Shown: in pieces, positions 32,061 through 40,275 of the stretch
How the letters are laid out: each line of letters begins with the position of its first letter
Position numbering within the stretch: the first letter of the stretch is position 1
Source of the DNA: Desulfoferula mesophila
GTDB taxonomy: Bacteria; Desulfobacterota; Desulfarculia; Desulfarculales; Desulfarculaceae
Direction: 5' to 3'
NCBI RefSeq assembly: GCF_037076455.1
Contig: NZ_AP028679.1
Span: 2,681,501 to 2,745,500 of the forward strand
Length of the DNA: 64,000 bases
Translations under genes and position numbers: made by a program
The notes under the pieces: generated by a model
The model's database searches: none
Told to the model about the DNA's origin: nothing
What the model saw: only the letters and a program-made list of their open reading frames with translations

Positions 32061-34394
32061 CTACTTGAGGTAGGCCCGCCCCTCTTCGGCCGCGGGCAGG
32101 GTCACCAGGAAGGAGGCTCCCTCGCTGCCCCGGTTGTGCACCTCCACCTGGCCGAAGTGGCGGGTGACGATCTTGTGCACGATGGACAGGCCCAGGCCCG
32201 ATCCGGCGTCCTTGGTGGTGAAGAAGGGGTTGAAGATGTTGTGCACCACCTCCATGGGAATGCCGCCGCCGGTGTCGCTCACCTCCCCGGCCACGAACTG
32301 CTTGCCCTCGCGCATCACGCTGAAGCTGCGCAGGGTCAGGCGCCCGTGGTCCGGCCCCATGGCCTGTACCGCGTTGAGGATGAGGTTCAAAAACACGTGC
32401 TTTATCTGGCGGTCGTCGCAGTAAACCGGCGGCAGGCCCTGGCCCAGCTCCAGCTTCACCTCGATGTTGTTTTCCGCCAGCTCGCGTTCCAGCAACTCCA
32501 GGGACTGCTCGATGATGCTGTTGAGATCGTGCTCCTCGAAGTGGCCGCGGGCGTCCGAGGAAAAATCCAACATCTCGTTGAGGGTGCGCTCCAGGCGCGA
32601 GACCTCCTCGATGATCACGTCCAGGTAGGCGGTTATAGGCGAGTCGTCGCCCACCTTCTTGCGAATGCGCCGGGTAAAGCCGCCGATGGATACCAACGGG
32701 TTTCTTATCTCGTGGGCCACCCCGGCGGCGATCTCGCCCAAGGCGGCCAGCTTGTCCGCCTCCAAAAGGCGGTTGCGCATCTGGGCCAGCTCCTTGTTGG
32801 CGCTCTCCAGTTTGTGGTAGAGCCGCGCGGTCTCCAGGGCCAGACCGGCCAGGCTGGCCAGCATGCCCAAAAGCTTGAGGTCGCGCTCTCCAAAGGAGCG
32901 GCCACTAATGCGGTTGTTCACCAGGATGGCGCCCACCACCTTGCCCTTGGCGAACATGGGCACGGCCACGAAGGGCTCGCGCAGGTGGAGCACCTCGACC
33001 ATTTCGGGATCGATCCGGGGGTCGTTTTGGGGATCGTCCACCATCACGCTGGCCCCTTTGTTGATATAAAGGGCGGTCTTGCTGTCCTGCGGGTCGAAGG
33101 GCACTTCCAGGTTGGCCAAGCGCAAATCGGTAAGCAAGGGACGATGGGGTCGCTGGTCCCGCAGGTCGCTCAGGCTTTGGGTCAGCTCCATGCGCACTTG
33201 ATTGTCCGGGTCCTTGCTCATGTTGGCCACGGGGCGCATCACCCCCTTGGCTTCGTCGAGCAAGAACAGCACCACCAGGTCGTGATCCAGGCCGGCGGGA
33301 TGGGTCAAGGCATCCATGACGATGAGCAGGGTGGCTTCAAAGTCCATGGTGGTCATGAGCACGGTGCTGATCTCGTACAAGGTGGCCAGGGCGCCCACCA
33401 TCTCCTCGTTGCGCTGGACCAACACCTCCATGCGCTGAAAGATAAGGGCGTTCTCCAGGGCCGAGGAGATCATGGAGGCCATGGTGACCAGCAGGTTGAA
33501 GTCCTCCGCGTTGAAACGCGGCACCGCATCCTTGTCCAGCACCATTTTCTCGAACACGCATAAATGGCCGTCGTAGTTGCCCTTGAAGCTCAGGGGAACG
33601 CACAAGCCCCTGGCCCGTTCGTCGCCCTCCACTGGAACTCCGTCCCGAGTGGCGCAGTAGCGACAGTCGCCCAGGCAGTCGGCTATATCGGAGCACTCCG
33701 GGGGCACCTTGCCGAAAAGGGCCTGCAGCCGCGGAGGATCGTTGGTGGGCGCGTTGATGCACACCTTGCCCCCCTTGGCCCCCAACAACTTGGCCACCAT
33801 GCCCGCCACGGTGTCCAGAAGCTGGTCCAGATCTATGGTGGAAACCGCCGCCCGGCCCAATTCGCTGATCACGTTAAGCTCGGTGATGCGCCGCTTGGCG
33901 TCGAAATAAAGGCGGTGATTGCGGATGGTGCCGGCCATCTCCCGGGAAACCATCTGCAACAGGAGCACCTCCTCGTTGTCCATCTCCCTGCCCGGCTCGA
34001 ACACCAGCAGCAGAACCGCGTAGACTCGGTTGTCGTCCATCACGGGGAACATGGCCGCCAGCTCGTCTTGGCGGCACAGGGAGTCGATGGCCCGGTCGTC
34101 GGCGGGCAGCGATACGCGCACCAGTTGGGGCTCACGGTCCCGGGCCGCCCGGCCCACCGGGCCCTGGCCAAAGGGCACCTCCAGGGCCTTGCCCTCCTTG
34201 GCCTGGCGGGGCCAGACGTTGGATTGGGTCAGTTGGCTTTTGGCGGCCTCTTGCAAAAACAACACGGCCAGTCGCGACCCAAGGTGCTTGTTGATGGTGC
34301 CCAGAATGCTGTCCAGGCGCTCATGCGCCTCCACCGAGGCGTTGGCGATCTCCACCACGTGGGCCAGGACGTCGAATCTACGCTCGTGGTCCAT
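32061..34394 (-). CDS. Sensor histidine kinase with tandem GAF domains
   Basis: The 777-residue soluble kinase has an N-terminal GAF domain, a second GAF with a cysteine cluster CSDIADCLGDCRYC (about 232-245), a third GAF region (ALATLYEISTVLMTTMDFEATL and following), then HisKA with the phospho-acceptor in AHEIRNPLVSIGGF (about 560) and HATPase_c with NLILNAVQAMG, DTGGGIP and GSGLGLSIVHKI. There are no membrane spans, so it senses a cytoplasmic signal; the cysteines may bind an iron-sulfur or other metal centre. It starts 3 nt after the glycogen synthase stop, so energy-storage control is plausible. No cognate regulator is adjacent. Confidence 0.88.
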   Translation of the reverse strand: MDHERRFDVLAHVVEIANASVEAHERLDSILGTINKHLGSRLAVLFLQEAAKSQLTQSNVWPRQAKEGKALEVPFGQGPVGRAARDREPQLVRVSLPADDRAIDSLCRQDELAAMFPVMDDNRVYAVLLLVFEPGREMDNEEVLLLQMVSREMAGTIRNHRLYFDAKRRITELNVISELGRAAVSTIDLDQLLDTVAGMVAKLLGAKGGKVCINAPTNDPPRLQALFGKVPPECSDIADCLGDCRYCATRDGVPVEGDERARGLCVPLSFKGNYDGHLCVFEKMVLDKDAVPRFNAEDFNLLVTMASMISSALENALIFQRMEVLVQRNEEMVGALATLYEISTVLMTTMDFEATLLIVMDALTHPAGLDHDLVVLFLLDEAKGVMRPVANMSKDPDNQVRMELTQSLSDLRDQRPHRPLLTDLRLANLEVPFDPQDSKTALYINKGASVMVDDPQNDPRIDPEMVEVLHLREPFVAVPMFAKGKVVGAILVNNRISGRSFGERDLKLLGMLASLAGLALETARLYHKLESANKELAQMRNRLLEADKLAALGEIAAGVAHEIRNPLVSIGGFTRRIRKKVGDDSPITAYLDVIIEEVSRLERTLNEMLDFSSDARGHFEEHDLNSIIEQSLELLERELAENNIEVKLELGQGLPPVYCDDRQIKHVFLNLILNAVQAMGPDHGRLTLRSFSVMREGKQFVAGEVSDTGGGIPMEVVHNIFNPFFTTKDAGSGLGLSIVHKIVTRHFGQVEVHNRGSEGASFLVTLPAAEEGRAYLK

Positions 34395-34397
34395 GGT

Positions 34398-35864
34398 TCA
34401 GGCCCTCTGCCTCTGGCCCGCCAACTCCAGGGCCTTGCGGTATATCTCTTCGTAACGGGGCGCCACCGCCTGCCAGGAGAAGTCCTGGGCCATGGCCCGC
34501 TGCATCAGCCCCCGCCATTCCTGGGGCCTGTCGTAGGCCTGCTTGGCTCTGTCCAGGGTCTGAAGCATCGCCTCCATGGTGAAGGGCTCGAACTTGAACC
34601 CGGTGCCTTCCACGCCCGGCCGCTGGTCCACGACGGTGTCGGCCAGGCCCCCGGTGTCGCGCACCACCGGCACCACGCCGTAGCGCAGGGCCTGCATCTG
34701 ATGGATGCCGCAGGGTTCGTAGCGGCTGGGCACCAGGAGCATGTCCACCCCGGCCATGATGCGGTGGGCCAGGTCTATGTCGAAGCCGATGGTCAACCCC
34801 AAACGGCCGGGATGACGCGCGGCCAGCTCGCCCAAAGCCACATGGTAGTGGTCCTCGCCGTAGCCCATGACCACCAGGTTGAGCCCCACCTCGAAAAACC
34901 GCTCCATGCCCGCGGTGATAAGGTCCAAGCCCTTGCGGTCTTCCAGGCGGCCCACCACGGCCACCAGGGGACGGCCTCCGCCGTCTTCCAACCCGTAGTG
35001 CCCCATCAACTCCTGGCGGCAACGGGCCTTGGGAGAGGGATCGTGGCGGTCGTAATTGGCGGCCAGGCGATAGTCGTCGGCCGGATTCCAGACTTGGTAG
35101 TCTATGCCGTTGACGACGGCGGCCAAGCGGTCGCGCCGGGCCATGAGCACGCCTTCCATGCCGCGGCCCAGCTCCGGAGTGAGGATTTCTTGGGCATAGG
35201 TGTGGGACACCGTGGAGATCATGTCCGCGAACACCAGGCCGCCCTTCAGGAAATTGATCTGTCCGTAAAATTCCAGGGCCTCGGGGACGAAGTATTCCCA
35301 CCCCAGACCGGTGAGCGGCATGTCGTAATGCCAAAACTGGCCCTGATTGCCCAGATTGTGCACGGTCATCAAAGAGGCCGCGTCTTTCAGGCAAGGATCT
35401 CCGGCGTAAAGGGTTCTGAGGTATACCGGCACCAAGCCCGTGGTCCAATCGTTGGCGTGGAACACGTCCACCCGCCAGTCCATGGTCCGGGCCAGCTCCA
35501 GGCAGGCGCGGCTGTAGAATATGAAACGTTCGGCGTTGTCTTCGTAATCGCCGTAGGCGTTGCCGTAGAGCCCCTCGCGGTCGAACAAATGCTCGTGACC
35601 GATGAGGTACACCTCTACCCCCGATGGCTCCTGGTGCCGGTAGACCTCGGCCAAGTGGCGCTTCCAGGAAACCGGAACCTCCAACACCGTGTCGAGGCGC
35701 TCCAGGCCCTGTTCCATCTCCTGGCTCAAACGCGGTTTGGGGGTGACCACCCCCACCTTGTGACCCAGGGCGGCCAAGGCGCGGGGCAGGTCGTAGGCGA
35801 CCTCGGCAAGGCCCCCCACCCGCTTGAAGGGCCAAACTTCCGGTGCCAGAAACAGAACATGCAT
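34398..35864 (-). CDS. glgA: Glycogen synthase (ADP-glucose:starch glucosyltransferase, GT5)
   Basis: The 488-residue protein has the GT5 signature: the N-terminal LAPEVWPFKRVGGLAEVAYDLPRALAALGH (KxGGL motif binding ADP-glucose), HANDWTTGLVP, the VNGIDYQVWNP block, VVGRLEDRKGLDLI and the C-terminal PSRYEPCGIHQMQALRYGVVPVVRDTGGLADTV with the catalytic glutamate. It extends alpha-1,4-glucan using a nucleotide-glucose donor in the cytoplasm. The ATG at 35864 has GGAGAG upstream and gives the family's usual N-terminus. It is followed immediately by a GAF histidine kinase. Confidence 0.93.
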   Translation of the reverse strand: MHVLFLAPEVWPFKRVGGLAEVAYDLPRALAALGHKVGVVTPKPRLSQEMEQGLERLDTVLEVPVSWKRHLAEVYRHQEPSGVEVYLIGHEHLFDREGLYGNAYGDYEDNAERFIFYSRACLELARTMDWRVDVFHANDWTTGLVPVYLRTLYAGDPCLKDAASLMTVHNLGNQGQFWHYDMPLTGLGWEYFVPEALEFYGQINFLKGGLVFADMISTVSHTYAQEILTPELGRGMEGVLMARRDRLAAVVNGIDYQVWNPADDYRLAANYDRHDPSPKARCRQELMGHYGLEDGGGRPLVAVVGRLEDRKGLDLITAGMERFFEVGLNLVVMGYGEDHYHVALGELAARHPGRLGLTIGFDIDLAHRIMAGVDMLLVPSRYEPCGIHQMQALRYGVVPVVRDTGGLADTVVDQRPGVEGTGFKFEPFTMEAMLQTLDRAKQAYDRPQEWRGLMQRAMAQDFSWQAVAPRYEEIYRKALELAGQRQRA

Positions 35865-35984
35865 TACCAATCTCTCCGGTTGATAGCTAAAATATATCAT
35901 GACCCGCTTCACGACAAAACAACAGCAAATCATGCTTTGCCGCGTTGACACTTTGAACGTGGCGGCGATAAGGTGAGCCCACTT

Positions 35985-37448
35985 ATGCGCGCGCAAGATT
36001 TTTCCAGAATATGGCTCTGGCTTATCGCTGCCGTGGGCCTTGTATGCCTAACCTGGGCCTCGTTGGGCGGCTACCTGGACTACGTAGCCTGGCAACGCTC
36101 TCCCCAGGACCTGGAGTGGCGTCGCTGGCTGGCCTGGTCCCTGTTTTTAAGGGGAATGGGCCTTGCCGCGGTTTTGGCCGCCCTGGCTGGATGGTTTCTG
36201 CTGCGCCGCCGCATAGACCGTCAAATAGACACCCTGGTGGAGGCCTGCCACGCCATGGCCTTGGGCGAAGCCTCCCCCCTGCCCGACTCTCCCCAACGCT
36301 TGCAAGACATGGGACGCCTTTCCCTGGCCATCCAGGTAATGCACGAAGCCCTTTTGGATTACCTGAATCTGTACCGGCGATTTTTCGACGCGGCCCCGGA
36401 CATGTTTCTCTCCCTGGCCCCGGCCGGCCAGCGCATCCTGGACGCCAACACCGCCTTTTGCCGCACCTTGGGCCTTTTAAAGGACGAGGTGCTGGGCCAG
36501 CCGGTAAATCGTTTCGTAAAGCTGGACAAGGGCTGGGAACGGGCGCTGAGCGAAGGCGGCGAACTGATCACCGGCTCCATTCACGGACCCAGCGGTATCA
36601 TCAGGGTGGAGGCCAGCATATCTCTGGAGGGTGCCTCTGGAGGGCAGCCCTGGGTTCTGGGCACCATCTTGCGCGACGTGACCCTGCGCGACGCCCTGTA
36701 CAGCGAGCTATTGCAAAAATCCACGGCACTGGAAAAGGCCTTGGAGGAGATAAAAAGCGTGGAAGAGCTAAAAGACGAATTCCTGACCACCCTGAGTCAT
36801 GAGCTAAAGACCCCCTTGGTCTCTTTAAAGGGTTTTTTGCAGCTGCTGCGTCAAGGCAAGGCCTCCGAGGATCAGGGTCAAAAGTACCTGGAAATATGCT
36901 GGCGCAACCTCAATAAGTTGGAAACTCAGATCAACAATCTTTTGGACCTGGCCCGGCTCAGCCACTCCAAGGAGCAATACTCCTTGGAGCCGGTGGACCT
37001 GGCCGCCCTGCTGCGCACCTCCGCCGAAAACCTGCAGGCCGCCGCCGCCGAACGCAAGGTGGCCATCGACGTCTCCCATGTGCCCGAGGAGCCACTCAAG
37101 GTGCGTGGGCATCATGGCAAGCTGGTGCAGCTGGTGGACAACCTGGTGCTCAACGCCGTCAAGTACAACAACGAAAACGGCGAGGTGCACCTGGACCTAC
37201 AACAACAAGGCCAAGAGGTGATGCTCAAGGTGGCCGACTCGGGGGTGGGCATCGACCGCGAGCACATGGCGGTGATTTTCAACCGCTTCTACCGGGCCGA
37301 CCTGAGCGGCACCGGCCGCCTGGAGGGCCTGGGAATCGGTTTGAGCTTGGTTCAAGAGATCGTAAAGCTGCACAATGGAGACATAAGGGTGGAAAGTGAG
37401 CCTGGCCAGGGCACCACCTTCACCGTCACCTTGGAGGCAGCCTCTTGA
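35985..37448 (+). CDS. Membrane sensor histidine kinase with PAS domain
   Basis: The 487-residue kinase has two transmembrane helices (about 9-30 and 58-78) around a short periplasmic loop, a juxtamembrane signal helix, a PAS domain (FFDAAPDMFLSLAPAGQRILDANTAFCRTLG), HisKA with SHELKTPLVSLKGFLQLL (His about 271) and HATPase_c (LVDNLVLNAVKYNNENG, DSGVGID, LGIGLSLVQEI). I chose ATG 35985, which has AAGGTGAG 8 nt upstream, over the GTG at 35973. It overlaps a receiver gene by 4 nt, so they form a two-component pair. The signal is unknown. Confidence 0.88.
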   Translation: MRAQDFSRIWLWLIAAVGLVCLTWASLGGYLDYVAWQRSPQDLEWRRWLAWSLFLRGMGLAAVLAALAGWFLLRRRIDRQIDTLVEACHAMALGEASPLPDSPQRLQDMGRLSLAIQVMHEALLDYLNLYRRFFDAAPDMFLSLAPAGQRILDANTAFCRTLGLLKDEVLGQPVNRFVKLDKGWERALSEGGELITGSIHGPSGIIRVEASISLEGASGGQPWVLGTILRDVTLRDALYSELLQKSTALEKALEEIKSVEELKDEFLTTLSHELKTPLVSLKGFLQLLRQGKASEDQGQKYLEICWRNLNKLETQINNLLDLARLSHSKEQYSLEPVDLAALLRTSAENLQAAAAERKVAIDVSHVPEEPLKVRGHHGKLVQLVDNLVLNAVKYNNENGEVHLDLQQQGQEVMLKVADSGVGIDREHMAVIFNRFYRADLSGTGRLEGLGIGLSLVQEIVKLHNGDIRVESEPGQGTTFTVTLEAAS

Positions 37449-37822
37449 CGCAGCCGCTGATACTACTTGTTGAAGACGACGAAGACATAGCCGCCCTGTA
37501 CGGGGATGTGCTCACGGGCGAGGGCATGGAGCTGGTGCTATGCCGCAGCCGGGAGCAGGCCCGCAACTGGCTGCACAGAACCCAGCGCCGTCCCGACCTG
37601 GTGGTTTTGGACGTGCGCCTACCCGATGGCAACGGCTTGGACCTGTGTTGCGAATTGGGCAATATGGGTTTGGGGCAACCCCACCAGCCGGTTCTGATCC
37701 TCAGCGCCCACGGCGACCCGCGAATGCCGATATTGTGCAAACAGGCCGGTGCTTCCGAATTTATGGACAAAATGGAAGGTCTGGACAAACTGCTGCATAA
37801 TGTCCACAAATTGCTGCCTTAA
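37445..37822 (+). CDS. Single-domain response regulator (receiver only)
   Basis: The 125-residue protein is a stand-alone CheY-like receiver: the acidic pocket VEDDED, phospho-acceptor D56 in VLDVRLPDG, a Ser at LILSAHGD and a late K in MDKMEG. There is no output domain, so it must act by protein contacts. The start is TTG 37445, inside the kinase stop region (TTGA overlap), which indicates translational coupling to the upstream histidine kinase. Confidence 0.85.
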   Translation: MTQPLILLVEDDEDIAALYGDVLTGEGMELVLCRSREQARNWLHRTQRRPDLVVLDVRLPDGNGLDLCCELGNMGLGQPHQPVLILSAHGDPRMPILCKQAGASEFMDKMEGLDKLLHNVHKLLP

Positions 37823-37900
37823 CTTACTGATACCACCCATCGGAAATATTTAGGGTTTAAATTACCGATTTTAATCGATTGCTGGGTTTAAGTCATTTTT

Positions 37901-37933
37901 GCCCGACTTTAATCGGGCGTTAACGCCCTTTTT
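37901..37933 (+). terminator. Terminator after the two-component genes
   Basis: GGGCGTTAACGCCC stem (37915-37928) followed by TTTTT, with a preceding GCCCGA/TCGGGC hairpin. Correct position for ending the kinase-receiver transcript. Confidence 0.8.
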
Positions 37934-38289
37934 CAACAATATACCACCGCAATTTGCTTCCCGGAAAAATGATGAAAAATTGAAAGCCGGCGTGGACACG
38001 CCCTTGGCACCGAGGGGAAACCTCTTGCAACGCCCCGAAATATCTTAATATGTCATATTTGGCATAAGTAATAAAAAAGGAGCGCGCCCTCGTTTTGCAT
38101 CCTCCCTGCCTGCCCCTCTAGGGAGAATGTTCAACTCAGGCGCGCGCCATGCTGGTGGTTATCTGCAAAACGCGGGCCAACCACCAATCACTTTCAAAAA
38201 TATAGCTGTGGCCGCCCCGTATAAACCAAGCCTCCAGCCTTGGCGGAGGCTTGTGGCCATAGCGGCTCCTGCGGGAAATGAGGTCCCGG
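37934..38289. other. Intergenic region with a candidate structured RNA
   Basis: About 350 nt without a credible gene. Between 38082 and 38186 are several complementary arms: GCGCGCC/GGCGCGC (38082-38088 with 38139-38145), CTCCCT/AGGGAG (38102-38107 with 38120-38125), TGGTGGTT/AACCACCA (38153-38160 with 38179-38186), and an alternative CGTTTTGCA/TGCAAAACG pairing (38091-38099 with 38164-38172) that would compete with them. A further 9-bp stem at 38227-38253 lies downstream of the SurA-like gene on the minus strand and may end that transcript. Confidence 0.45.
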
Positions 38290-39282
38290 CTAGTCAATGA
38301 TCTTGACGTAATTGTCCGAGCGCAGCTTTTTCATCCAGTCCTTGAATATCTTTTCCATCTTTTGTTGGGCAAGCTTGGAGCGTATCTGCTCATTTACCTG
38401 GGCCAGACCCAGATCCTTGCTGCCACTGCGATCGATCAGCTTCATGATCACGAAGCCCTGGGGGATCTGGAGCACTTCGCTCACTTGGTCGGGCTTGAGC
38501 TCACCCAAAGCCTGGCGCATGCTGGGCAACAGGTCGCTGGCCTTGACCGGCCCCAAGCGCCCGCCTTTCTCAGCTCCCGGCCCCTGGGAATACTGCTGGG
38601 CCAGCTTGCCGAAGTCTTCGCCGGCCTTGATCTTTTGTAAAATATTTTCCGCCTGCTGGCGCACGGCGTTTTCAGCGGTCAACCCGGCTTGGGGGTCCAC
38701 CTTCAAGAAGATGGCCATGATGTTGACCTCGTCCATGTTTTGGTACTGCGCGTAATTCTTTTTGTAGTACTCCTCGACCTCGGCATCGGTGACCACCACC
38801 TGCTTTTGGACTTCTTGGTTTATCAGGCGCTGCTTGAGGATATCTTGGCGCAGATCGTCGCGGTATTCCTGCAGGGTCATTCCCTGGCGGCTCAGGCTGG
38901 CCACGAAGTCCTCTTCGGTGAGGTTGTTGTTTCGTTTGATGCTGTCGATGTAGTGGTTCAACTCCTCGTCGCTGACCGACAGGCCGAGCCTCTTCACCTC
39001 TTTGGCGAAGATCTTTTCATCGATCATGCGCTCCAGGGCCATCCGCCGGATTTGGGCCGGAGGCACGCCGCCGGCTTGCTGCATGGCTTCCATGCGGGCC
39101 AGGTCCATTTTCAGACGGCGTATAGCCCGGTTGAGTTCCATGGAGGTGACGACTTCGTCGTCAACGATGGCCACCACCCGGTTGACAACCACTTCCTCGG
39201 CCGCATGGGCCGAGCCCAGCCCCATGGGAAAAGCCAAAAAACCTGCCATGAGGAAGCAGCACAGGAAACGTCGCGGCATCAT
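38290..39282 (-). CDS. Periplasmic SurA-like peptidyl-prolyl isomerase/chaperone
   Basis: The 330-residue protein has a signal peptide (cleavage near GSAHA, about 27), an N-terminal SurA chaperone domain (VVNRVVAIVDDEVVTSMELNRAIRRL, LNHYIDSIKRNNNLTEEDFVASLSRQGMTLQEYRDDLR) and one PPIC/parvulin domain (VNIMAIFLKVDP, AGEDFGKLAQQYSQGPGAEKGGRLG, VLQIPQGFVIMKLID). SurA assists folding of outer-membrane proteins in the periplasm; having a single parvulin domain is common outside the gammaproteobacteria. It overlaps the lipoprotein gene by 4 nt and follows it on the minus strand, so the two chaperones and mfd form one operon. Confidence 0.88.
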   Translation of the reverse strand: MMPRRFLCCFLMAGFLAFPMGLGSAHAAEEVVVNRVVAIVDDEVVTSMELNRAIRRLKMDLARMEAMQQAGGVPPAQIRRMALERMIDEKIFAKEVKRLGLSVSDEELNHYIDSIKRNNNLTEEDFVASLSRQGMTLQEYRDDLRQDILKQRLINQEVQKQVVVTDAEVEEYYKKNYAQYQNMDEVNIMAIFLKVDPQAGLTAENAVRQQAENILQKIKAGEDFGKLAQQYSQGPGAEKGGRLGPVKASDLLPSMRQALGELKPDQVSEVLQIPQGFVIMKLIDRSGSKDLGLAQVNEQIRSKLAQQKMEKIFKDWMKKLRSDNYVKIID

Positions 39283-40265
39283 TTACTCCTTGCAGAGGCC
39301 ACCTGGCCCTTATCCAAAAACTGTTGGTCATAGATTATAACCGATTTGGCCTTTAGCTCCTCTAGCAAGGAAACGGCCAGCGCCTCCTGCTTTTGAGCGA
39401 CCAGTTTTTTCTGTATCTCCGGCGCGGCCTGGGCCAAGCTGAGGGAGCTGGCCGGACGCTTGGCCGTCACCCGCAGCACATGGAAACCATAAGGACTGGG
39501 CAGAGGCCCGGCCAGCTGGCCCGCTTTCAGGGCGAAGACCTTGGCTTCCAGGCCCGGCGGCATGTGGCCCCGGCTCAGCCAGGTGGGCTGCCCTCCCCCG
39601 GCCAGGGGAGCGCCCATCTGCTCCGCGGCCTGGCTCATGTCTTTACCCTCCTGCACCTGATCCACCAGCTTCTGGGCCATACCCTTGTTGGGCAGCAGGG
39701 CGTGCTGGGCCAAAATCTGCTCCGGCCGATAAAACTCTTCGCGGTGGCCCTGGTAATAGTCGGTAATCATTTTGGGCGTCACCCGTATCTGGGGACGCAG
39801 GATGAGGCGCAGGGCCTTTTCCATCAACAGTTGGTCGGCCAGCTCCCTTTGCCATTGCTCTTGGCTGATGCCGTGCACGGCCAAATTGTGCTTGAAGACA
39901 TCGGGCGCCAACTTGCTGAAAAGCTGCTCCTGGCGCTTGGCCAACTCCTCGGGCTGCAAAACTATGCCTTGGCGCGCGGCTTCGGCCAACAGCAGCATGC
40001 GGGTCACCAAGCCATCCAGCACCGCCCGTCTCAACTCCGGCTCCAACAGGGCGGGATCTCCCCCCAGCCCCATGAAGGCGGCCCGGCATTGGAATGCCGC
40101 CAGAGTCACCGGCTTGCCGTTCACCTTGGCCACCGAGGGCGGCCCCTGTTTCTCACCAGAAGCGCAAGCCACCAAGGACGCGGCCAGCAAGATGGCCAGC
40201 GCCCAATAGAGCCCCCTGGGGACTCTATGGGAGGACACCTGCTGAGATGTTACTAATACCGCCAT
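39279..40265 (-). CDS. PpiC/PrsA-like peptidyl-prolyl isomerase lipoprotein
   Basis: The 328-residue protein has a lipoprotein signal with lipobox LVAC (SLVACASG, Cys about 35), SurA_N-like helical region (VNGKPVTLAAFQCRAAFMGLGGD, VTRMLLLAEAARQGIVLQPEEL) and a PPIC domain (RPEQILAQHALLPNKGMAQKLVDQVQEGKDMSQAAEQ, GFHVLRVTAKRPA). It would be anchored in the outer or inner membrane facing the periplasm and help fold exported proteins. I chose ATG 40265; a GTG seven codons upstream overlaps the mfd stop. It sits between mfd and the SurA-like gene. Confidence 0.85.
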   Translation of the reverse strand: MAVLVTSQQVSSHRVPRGLYWALAILLAASLVACASGEKQGPPSVAKVNGKPVTLAAFQCRAAFMGLGGDPALLEPELRRAVLDGLVTRMLLLAEAARQGIVLQPEELAKRQEQLFSKLAPDVFKHNLAVHGISQEQWQRELADQLLMEKALRLILRPQIRVTPKMITDYYQGHREEFYRPEQILAQHALLPNKGMAQKLVDQVQEGKDMSQAAEQMGAPLAGGGQPTWLSRGHMPPGLEAKVFALKAGQLAGPLPSPYGFHVLRVTAKRPASSLSLAQAAPEIQKKLVAQKQEALAVSLLEELKAKSVIIYDQQFLDKGQVASARSK

Positions 40266-40275
40266 GTTATCGGCT

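Noticed and set aside
31503-35948. Very long plus-strand open frames (686 and 794 codons) opposite the GAF kinase and glycogen synthase genes
   Set aside because: They are antisense shadows in GC-rich DNA: composition is His/Gln/Gly/Leu-rich without motifs, and both lie opposite clear GAF-kinase and GT5 coding sequence.
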